NCBI GenBank assembly: GCA_010028225.1 | Contig: RGOY01000074.1 | Span: forward strand, 1 to 6,239 | Length of the DNA stretch: 6,239 bases | Direction of reading: 5' to 3' | From: Actinomycetota bacterium | GTDB taxonomy: Bacteria; Actinomycetota; Actinomycetes; Nanopelagicales; Nanopelagicaceae | Part shown: positions 1-5,546 of the stretch, piece by piece | Layout: every line of letters starts with the position of its first letter | How positions within the stretch are numbered: the stretch's first letter is position 1 | Program-made: the position numbers and the translations under genes | Notes under the pieces: model-generated | Told to the model about the DNA's origin: nothing | What the model saw: only the letters and a program-made list of their open reading frames with translations | Databases searched by the model: none

Positions 1-2
1 TA

Positions 3-35
3 TCGTCGGCAGCGTCAGATGTGTATAAGAGACAG
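3..35 (+). other. Illumina Nextera transposase adapter (non-genomic)
   Basis: These 33 bases match the Nextera read-1 transposase adapter, and the last 19 (AGATGTGTATAAGAGACAG, 17-35) are the Tn5 mosaic end used in tagmentation libraries. It is library DNA left at the contig edge, not genome. An ATG inside it (position 19) starts an open frame whose first residues, MCIRDS, are the translation of the mosaic end and happen to run in frame into argC. That ATG must not be used as a gene start. The two bases before it (1-2) have no clear origin. Confidence 0.97.
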
Positions 36-912
36 TCTTGCGCCAATTGCTTCACAGGTTTTTGAACCAATAAGTATCGAACGAATGAATGAGTGCGAGC
101 TTCTTTTCTTCGCGCTGCCACATGGTCAATCCGCACAGTGGGTATCTTCAGTTTCCACAGATTCCTTTGTCGTGGATCTTGGTGCTGATTTTCGACTTAA
201 GAGCCCAGATGCCTGGAGGAAATATTATGGAGGCGATCATGCTGGAAGCTGGGTATATGGATTGCCTGAGATACACGGGACTCGAGCGAAAGTTCAATCT
301 TCCAAACGGGTTGCAAATCCAGGTTGTTATGCCACTGCCATCTCTCTCGGGATAGCTCCACTTATTGCAGATGGTCTGATCGAGAGCTCTGATGTCACGG
401 TGGTCGCGGCGAGCGGCACAACTGGTGCCGGCAGGAGCGCAAAGGTGAATCTTCTTGCGAGCGAGGTATCTGGAAATATGTCCTCTTACAAGTTCGGTGG
501 GGTGCATCAACATATCCCTGAGATAGAAGAAACGTTATCTGAGGTTGCTTCAAGAGAAGTAAAGTGTTCGTTCACTCCGATCCTTGCCCCTATGCCTCGC
601 GGAATATTGGCCACTGTCACTGCCAAGTCTCTTGCCGGCAGTGAGAAAGCCTTGGTTGATTCCATGAAGAGATATTTCAGCGGCGAAACTTTCATTGAAA
701 TCCTGGAAAACTCGATGCCTTCCACATCCGCGGTTCTCGGTACCAATCGCGCGCAGATCCGAGTAGCACTCGATGCTCATACTCAGCGTGCGATCGTTTC
801 AGTGGCGATCGACAATCTCGGCAAAGGCGCTGCAGGACAGGCTCTGCAGAACGCTAACTTGATGACGGGGTTGAAAGAGAGTAACGGTCTGTTAGGTCTA
901 GGGGTTCGATGA
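36..912 (+). CDS. argC: N-acetyl-gamma-glutamyl-phosphate reductase, 5'-truncated
   Basis: Catalyses the NADPH-dependent reduction of N-acetylglutamyl 5-phosphate to N-acetylglutamate 5-semialdehyde, the third step of cytoplasmic arginine synthesis. Seen in the frame: the active-site motif ANPGCY (Cys codon 325-327), the SGTTGAG loop just after it, HQHIPEIEETL in place of the usual HRHxPEI, and APMPRGIL near the C-terminal part of the catalytic domain. About 291 genuine codons remain. Family members run to about 340-350, so roughly 50 N-terminal residues, including the Rossmann GxTGYxG nucleotide-binding motif, lie beyond the contig edge. The apparent start at position 19 is adapter sequence, so the true start is not in the window. 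The stop TGA overlaps the argJ ATG by 4 nt, which suggests coupled translation. The truncation is a library/contig-end effect, not evidence of a broken gene. Confidence 0.96.
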
Positions 913-2045
913 CAACTTTGCCCCAAGGATTTAGAGCTAGCGCTGTAGCGGCAGGTCTCAAGTCAAGTGGCGCGCTTGATTTGGCTTTGATTGTCAATGA
1001 AGGTCCTATCCGTTATGCATCGGCCGTATTCACGAAGAATAGAGTCGAAGCCGCTCCGGTCACCTGGTCAAGAAGTGCTGTATCTGATCATCGAATAGAT
1101 GCGATATTGCTCAACAGTGGCGGCGCTAATGCTTGCACTGGACCAGAAGGCTTTGCTCTCACGCACCGAAGCGCGGAACAGGTGGCGCATTCGATCAACG
1201 CCTCTGCCTCTGATGTCATGATCTGTTCGACTGGAATGATCGGAGTTCCATTACCTGAAGCGAAGATCGTGAAAGGAATCGAACAAGCTGTAGGCGGTCT
1301 TTCAGATGGTGATGTTGAGGCTATTGCTCGCGCGATTATGACGACAGATAGCGTTCCGAAAATCGTTGAACGAAGTGGCGAAGGATGGCGGATCGTGGGA
1401 ATCGCCAAGGGAGCGGGAATGCTCGCCCCATCGCTTGCCACGATGTTGGTTGTGATTATGACTGACGCCATTATTGAAACCGAATCTTTGGGTGAAATTT
1501 CGACGAGAACTTTTGAAAGAATTGACTCAGATGGCTGCACTTCGACTAACGACACCGTCGCACTACTTGCTTCCGGTTCATCTGGAGTGATGCCTAGCAA
1601 AGATCTTTTTGATGAATTACTTCAGGAGGTTTGTGCAGAACTCAGTTTGAAGTTGATCGAGGATGCAGAAGGTCACACCAAAGTCGTAGCAATCAGCACC
1701 ATCGGTGCTGCCAGCGAGGCCGATGCGGTTGCCATTGGGAGAGCAGTGGCCCGCAACAACTTACTCAAATGTGCTATCACCGGAGAGGATCCCAACTGGG
1801 GCCGAATCCTTGCTGCTATCGGAACTACCCACGCAGTCTTCGATCCCGCCCGAATCTCGGTCTCAATCAATGGTGTTGAGGTATGCCGCGACAGCGCCCC
1901 ATTTCTCCCACGCGAGCAAGTCGATATGACGGGAAAAAATGTCTTGATTGAGATTAATTTGGGGATTGGGATGAAGAACGCCACCGTCCACACCAACGAT
2001 CTTTCTGTGCAATATGTACACGAGAATTCGGCGTACTCGACATGA
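909..2045 (+). CDS. argJ: Glutamate N-acetyltransferase / ornithine acetyltransferase
   Basis: Transfers acetyl from N-acetylornithine to glutamate, releasing ornithine and regenerating N-acetylglutamate; many members also use acetyl-CoA to make N-acetylglutamate de novo. The 378-residue frame is near the low end of the family's normal length and looks complete. Visible motifs: NSGGANACTG (69-78), STGMIG (107-112), TTDSVPK (about 145-151), KGAGMLAPSLATML (167-180), SDGCTSTND, GEDPNWGRILAAIG, and the typical C-terminal ending YVHENSAYST. The family's self-cleavage site, between Ala and Thr of the ATML motif, is A177/T178 here; Thr becomes the catalytic nucleophile of the beta chain. The start is fixed by the 4-nt ATGA overlap with argC and by an AGGGG at 900-904, only 4 nt upstream. 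The stop overlaps the argB start the same way. Whether it is bifunctional (ArgA-like activity as well) cannot be read from sequence, but no argA is present here. Confidence 0.97.
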   Translation: MTTLPQGFRASAVAAGLKSSGALDLALIVNEGPIRYASAVFTKNRVEAAPVTWSRSAVSDHRIDAILLNSGGANACTGPEGFALTHRSAEQVAHSINASASDVMICSTGMIGVPLPEAKIVKGIEQAVGGLSDGDVEAIARAIMTTDSVPKIVERSGEGWRIVGIAKGAGMLAPSLATMLVVIMTDAIIETESLGEISTRTFERIDSDGCTSTNDTVALLASGSSGVMPSKDLFDELLQEVCAELSLKLIEDAEGHTKVVAISTIGAASEADAVAIGRAVARNNLLKCAITGEDPNWGRILAAIGTTHAVFDPARISVSINGVEVCRDSAPFLPREQVDMTGKNVLIEINLGIGMKNATVHTNDLSVQYVHENSAYST

Positions 2046-2803
2046 TTGTCGTCAAGTTCGGCGGCAACGCCCTGGCCCAGGCTTCGGAGAACCGTTGGTT
2101 GGATCTCATCGCGGATTACCACAAAGGTGGCGGTCGAGTGGTCATCATTCACGGTGGAGGTCCACAGATTGATGCAGAGCTCTCGTTGCACGGGGTTCCC
2201 AGAAACTTTGTTGAGGGTTATCGCTTCACCGATGGTAAGACAATGCAGATAGTTGAAATGGTTTTAGCCAGTATCGGCCAATATTTGGTTCGCGAACTTC
2301 GCGCTAGGGGAGTTCGTGCGCTCTCTCTCACGGGCAGCGATGGAGGACTTTTTGAAGTGGATCTCAAAAAGTCACCCTCGGGACAGGATTTGGGGCAGGT
2401 GGGCGAAGTTCGAGCGGTGAAGACCGAAATTCTTGAATTAATTACCAGTCAAGGATTTTTGCCTGTTGTTTCCTCGTGCAGCTCTCTTCCCAATGGCCTC
2501 GGAATCAATGTGAACGCTGACCTTGCTGCCGGTGCACTAGCCGGAGCAATCTCCGCTGAGAAGATCATCTTTATGACCGATGTCAAAGGTATTTATCGCC
2601 ATTTCCCCGATGAAGAATCGTTGATTGCTCAATCTTCACCGCAAGAGCTTGCTCAACTACTTCCCTCGCTTCATGAGGGGATGATTCCCAAGGTTGAAGC
2701 AGTCATCCAAGCGTTGAACCTCGGTGCCAAATCGGCACAAATCATCGATGGTAGATCGTCGGCCCCGAATCTCTCAAGCTCGCCAGAGAGCTCCAAAAGT
2801 TGA
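2042..2803 (+). CDS. argB: Acetylglutamate kinase with displaced C-terminus
   Basis: Phosphorylates N-acetylglutamate with ATP, the second step of the pathway; amino acid kinase fold. Motifs: VVKFGGNAL with the phosphate-binding Lys at residue 5, IIHGGGPQI (35-43), GYRFTD with Arg61, INVNAD (155-160), and GMIPKVEA with Lys217 near the ATP site. Homology runs to IIDGR (to residue 238, position 2755). The last 15 residues are not ArgB-like; the DNA under them reads as ArgD in another frame. About 20 residues normally following DGR are therefore missing. The start is set by the ATGA overlap with argJ and leaves only four residues before the catalytic Lys. There is thus no N-terminal helix of the kind found in arginine-inhibited hexameric kinases, making it more like E. 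coli ArgB in layout. The gene is confidently argB; whether this 253-residue version exists in the cell depends on the junction being real. Confidence 0.93.
   Translation: MIVVKFGGNALAQASENRWLDLIADYHKGGGRVVIIHGGGPQIDAELSLHGVPRNFVEGYRFTDGKTMQIVEMVLASIGQYLVRELRARGVRALSLTGSDGGLFEVDLKKSPSGQDLGQVGEVRAVKTEILELITSQGFLPVVSSCSSLPNGLGINVNADLAAGALAGAISAEKIIFMTDVKGIYRHFPDEESLIAQSSPQELAQLLPSLHEGMIPKVEAVIQALNLGAKSAQIIDGRSSAPNLSSSPESSKS
2748..2765. other. argB/argD junction (missing segment)
   Basis: Upstream of about 2755 the DNA reads as ArgB ending in IIDGR in one frame. From 2755-2761 onward it reads as ArgD (IVGPESLKLARELQKLIG and on) in another. In that ArgD frame a TAG at 2752-2754 closes the reading frame just upstream. 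Missing relative to normal genes are about 20 codons of argB and about 80-87 codons of argD, so roughly 0.3 kb, estimated from family lengths. No flanking repeat, insertion sequence or adapter sequence is visible at the joint. The precise breakpoint cannot be placed to better than about 10 bases. Confidence 0.8.
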
Positions 2804-3696
2804 TTGGAGATAATGAAGCTCGAATCTTTTTTAGTAATTCGGGCGCAGAGGCGAATGAAGCAGCAATCAAGATTTCAAGGTTAACTGGACGCACGCGCCT
2901 AGTGGCAACTTATGGTTCCTTTCATGGAAGAACCATGGGAGCGCTCTCTCTTACCGGGCAGGAGAAGAAGCAGAAACCTTTTAGACCCTTGCTGAAGAAT
3001 GTGAAGTTGGTTCCTTATGGAGATTTGAAAGCGATTACAGCCGCTATCACGAAGAGAACCGCCATGGTTATGGTTGAGCCGATTCAAGGCGAGAATGGAG
3101 TTACCGTTCCTCCACCGGGCTATCTCAAAGGGATTCAAGATAGGTGTTTGCAGACAGGCACTCTCTTTGCAATAGATGCAGTTCAAACGGGCATTGGACG
3201 TTGTGGCTCGTGGTTTGGTTGGGATGAAGAACTATCTCCAGATTTAGTGACGATCGCTAAGGGGATTGGTGGAGGGCTTCCTTTAGCGGCGACGATTATC
3301 CGGGGTAAGTCACCACACTTTTCACCGGGGGAGCACGGCAGCACTTTCGGAGGAAATCCAGTAGCTGCTGCAGCAGCAAATCAAGTTTTAAACACAATTA
3401 AGCGGAAGAAATTAATGGAGCATGCGTTGGAGATGGGTTCAATGATCACAACAGCGATTGAAAAACTCCCAGGAGTGAGAGAGGTAAGAGGTCGAGGTCT
3501 CTTGCTCGGGATAGTGCTTGATAATTCCATAGCAAAAGAGTTGGTCTCTGATCTTGCAGTCGAGGGCGTTCTAGCAAATGCAACATCAGAAGGCGTCATC
3601 AGAATAGCTCCTCCCTTGATAGTGGGAAGACGAGAAGTAACTATCTTTGTGAAAACCTTTTCCAAGGTTATGAACCGACGATTGTCACTCTTATGA
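2800..3696 (+). CDS. argD: Acetylornithine aminotransferase, N-terminal part missing
   Basis: PLP enzyme (class-III aminotransferase) that converts N-acetylglutamate semialdehyde to N-acetylornithine using glutamate. Present: FFSNSGAEANEAAIK (PLP phosphate binding), GSFHGRTMGALSLTGQ, EPIQGENGV, the PLP-region stretch IDAVQTGIGR, TIAKGIGGG with Schiff-base Lys154 (codon 3259-3261), GSTFGGNPV, and IRIAPPLIV near the end. The only usable start is a TTG at 2800, but ArgD homology continues upstream in the same frame to about 2755-2761. This is therefore a fragment of about 313 of the usual 390-400 codons, lacking the N-terminal segment that helps form the substrate pocket and dimer. Such a fragment would not be expected to be active. 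The TTG/TGA overlap with argB is a by-product of the junction. Unusual: the normal DEVQ reads DAVQ. The stop overlaps the argR ATG by 4 nt. It could be a true pseudogene or a normal gene damaged in assembly. Confidence 0.92.
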   Translation: MIGDNEARIFFSNSGAEANEAAIKISRLTGRTRLVATYGSFHGRTMGALSLTGQEKKQKPFRPLLKNVKLVPYGDLKAITAAITKRTAMVMVEPIQGENGVTVPPPGYLKGIQDRCLQTGTLFAIDAVQTGIGRCGSWFGWDEELSPDLVTIAKGIGGGLPLAATIIRGKSPHFSPGEHGSTFGGNPVAAAAANQVLNTIKRKKLMEHALEMGSMITTAIEKLPGVREVRGRGLLLGIVLDNSIAKELVSDLAVEGVLANATSEGVIRIAPPLIVGRREVTIFVKTFSKVMNRRLSLL

Positions 3697-4130
3697 CTAG
3701 GGAGCGATTGCACAGACAGCGATTGGTTATCGCTGCCCTCTCTGATTCGTTAATTCACTCGCAGTCGGACGTCGTTAGAATTTTGAAGAGCCATGGGATT
3801 AAGGTCACTCAAGCCACGGCTAGCCGTGATCTTGAAGAGCTTGGCGCAGTCCGAGGCAAAGACTCAGATGGCAGAATTGTTTATCAATTGCCGTCGAGGG
3901 CACCTGCCACTTTGGGGGAGCGGGCCTTGGAGATTAAATTCAATGGTCAGATCCTTGTAGTGAAGACCGCGCCTGGTGCGGCGCAACTTGTTGCTTCGAG
4001 AATCGACTCTGCGAAGATCTCCGACATCATGGGCACGATTGCTGGTGATGACACGATCTTCATCGCCCTCGAGAAGGCCTCATCGGCCAAGCGCGTGTCA
4101 GAGGCAATTCGCGAGTTGGTGGATGCAAGT
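3693..4130 (+). other. argR: ArgR domain (arginine repressor) of the fusion
   Basis: ArgR is the arginine-responsive hexameric regulator that binds ARG boxes upstream of arg operons. The N-terminal winged helix-turn-helix is clear: IHSQSDVVRILKSHGIKVTQ, then the recognition helix ATASRDLEELGAVR with the DNA-contacting Ser44-Arg45 pair. The C-terminal oligomerisation and arginine-binding domain shows TAPGAAQLVASRID (about 92-105) and GTIAGDDTIF with the Asp119-Asp120 pair that contacts arginine in the family. At about 145 residues this half alone is a near-complete ArgR. Its place inside the operon fits autoregulation, but the operon promoter and any ARG box lie upstream of the window. If the fusion is real, each ArgR hexamer would carry six lyase chains, and ArgH itself forms tetramers, so assembly would be awkward. 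Confidence 0.93.
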
Positions 4131-5546
4131 ATGAGCACTCGTAAGCGCACTCCCGCCGACGCCCTTTTTGCGCTCTCAAGAAGTATTCATTTCGATTGGC
4201 GTCTTGCCAGCTATGACATCGCCTCCTCACTCGCTCATCTCCAATCTTTAGTGCAGGAAAAAATCGTTTCACCTGGCGATGCAGAAGTAATTGGCGATGC
4301 TTTACGAGAAATCTCCCGAGAGATCGCCGCCGGCAAAATGGAGCCCGATCAAACGGATGAAGATGTACATAGCGCCCTTGAACGAATGTTGAAGGAAAAG
4401 GTTGGTGAAGTTGGAGGGGCGCTAAGAGCTGGTAGAAGTAGAAACGATCAGATCGTGACTGACCTCAAACTTTTCCTCCTTATTGAAATGGGTGAAATAG
4501 CGATGAAGGTGGGGTCTCTGGCAAAAACCATCCTCTCCCGTGCCGATGAGTGCTCGGATGTAATAACTCCAGGATTTACTCATCTCCAGCATGCTCAACC
4601 CGTTTCTTTTGGTCAGGAATTGGCAAAACATGCCTTCGCTCTTGAACGAGATCTCAGTCGAATTTCTGATTGGCGCAAGAGAACTGATCTATCTCCTCTT
4701 GGCTCTGGCGCACTCGCAGGTTCTTCCCTCATTTCGAAGCCAGAAGAAGCAGCCAGGGTTCTTGGGTTTTCTGGTGTCGTTGGCAATTCAATCGACGCGG
4801 TTAGCGACAGGGACTTCGTGGCTGAAGCACTCTTTATTCTCTCGTTGATATCGATTCATCTTTCAAAGATAGGGGAGGAGTTCACGCTTTTTACGAGTCA
4901 GGAATTTGGGTGGGTATCGCTCGCTGATGAGTATTCAACGGGATCCTCGATCATGCCTCAGAAGAAGAATCCAGATGTTGCAGAGTTAGCCCGAGGCAAG
5001 GCTGGTAGAACTATTGGAAATCTCACCACCCTGCTCACGGTTCTCAAAGGCTTGCCTTTCTCTTATAACCGGGATTTACAGGAGGACAAAGAGCCGATCT
5101 TCGATTCGATTGACACGCTCGCCCTTCTCCTGCCAGCGATTGAAGGGATGATCGCAACTGCTTCTTTTGTTAGGGAGCGAATGGAGGCGGGATCTGATCA
5201 AGGATTTGCTCTTGCCACAGAAATTGCAGACTTTCTGGCCACGAAAGGGGTTCCGTTTTCGCAAGGACATGAGATCGCTGGAAAGGTTGTAAGACACTGT
5301 GAGAAGAATGGACTAGAACTTTCTCATTTGAATGAGGATGATCTCTTGGCCTTAGATTCACGTCTTACTGCTGATCTCATTCCACGGTTGGATGCACGGG
5401 GTGCGGTTGCGTCACGAAGCTCGTCGCTTGGTACTTCACCCTCGAGCGTGAAGGCTGCTAACAGAGTTCTTTTAACGGAAATTGAATCGCTACTTTCGCA
5501 ATCGCGCTCATCTCTCGACCGATTGAGTAAAGTTCTGGGATTATGA
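3693..5546 (+). CDS. ArgR-ArgH fusion: arginine repressor joined to argininosuccinate lyase
   Basis: One uninterrupted 617-codon frame carries two proteins that are normally separate. Residues 1 to about 145 are a full ArgR; residues from about 153 (TPADAL) are argininosuccinate lyase. Between them lies ASMSTRKR, with Met147 at 4131, and no stop codon. The ArgR half ends where ArgR proteins normally end (IRELVDA, compare the ILELFDQEL end of E. coli ArgR). The ArgH half starts slightly late: the conserved LWGGRF segment is absent. I know of ArgH fused to an ArgA-type acetyltransferase in some marine bacteria but not of ArgR-ArgH. Possible explanations are a genuine fusion, a deletion that removed an intervening argG and the first codons of argH, or an assembly collapse. 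The start overlaps the argD stop (ATGA) and the stop overlaps tyrS (ATGA). The two halves are described separately below. Confidence 0.85.
   Translation: MTRERLHRQRLVIAALSDSLIHSQSDVVRILKSHGIKVTQATASRDLEELGAVRGKDSDGRIVYQLPSRAPATLGERALEIKFNGQILVVKTAPGAAQLVASRIDSAKISDIMGTIAGDDTIFIALEKASSAKRVSEAIRELVDASMSTRKRTPADALFALSRSIHFDWRLASYDIASSLAHLQSLVQEKIVSPGDAEVIGDALREISREIAAGKMEPDQTDEDVHSALERMLKEKVGEVGGALRAGRSRNDQIVTDLKLFLLIEMGEIAMKVGSLAKTILSRADECSDVITPGFTHLQHAQPVSFGQELAKHAFALERDLSRISDWRKRTDLSPLGSGALAGSSLISKPEEAARVLGFSGVVGNSIDAVSDRDFVAEALFILSLISIHLSKIGEEFTLFTSQEFGWVSLADEYSTGSSIMPQKKNPDVAELARGKAGRTIGNLTTLLTVLKGLPFSYNRDLQEDKEPIFDSIDTLALLLPAIEGMIATASFVRERMEAGSDQGFALATEIADFLATKGVPFSQGHEIAGKVVRHCEKNGLELSHLNEDDLLALDSRLTADLIPRLDARGAVASRSSSLGTSPSSVKAANRVLLTEIESLLSQSRSSLDRLSKVLGL
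4131..5546 (+). other. argH: ArgH domain (argininosuccinate lyase) of the fusion
   Basis: Cleaves argininosuccinate to arginine and fumarate, the final pathway step; fumarase/aspartase superfamily. Fusion-protein numbering: SRSIHFDWRL (162-171), EDVHSALE, LRAGRSRNDQ (244-253), PGFTHLQHAQPV with catalytic-site His297, SPLGSGALAGSSL, and the superfamily signature GSSIMPQKKN (417-426) containing the catalytic serine loop. YNRDLQEDKEP, VPFSQGHEIAG and the C-terminal region are normal. Counting from Met147 it has 471 residues, close to the usual 460-475, but the first dozen are unlike ArgH: MSTRKRT sits where LWGGRFSxG is expected. A GGTGG at 4118-4122, 8 nt before ATG 4131, could serve as a weak internal ribosome site, so a separate ArgH chain is conceivable. 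All catalytic motifs are intact. Confidence 0.93.

Noticed and set aside
19..36. ATG at 19 as the argC start codon
   Set aside because: It lies in the Nextera mosaic end; MCIRDS is adapter translation, and family length shows about 50 residues are missing.
1088..1600. 170-codon open frame on the minus strand within argJ
   Set aside because: It lies antisense to a well-conserved argJ with all motifs, has no recognisable domain, and is a typical shadow frame.
1673..2191. 172-codon minus-strand frame across argJ/argB
   Set aside because: It crosses two confidently assigned genes on the other strand and shows no protein-family motif.
2800..2803. TTGA overlap read as a genuine coupled argB stop / argD start
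   Set aside because: ArgD homology extends upstream of the TTG to about 2755, and ArgB homology ends before its stop, so the overlap is a by-product of the junction.
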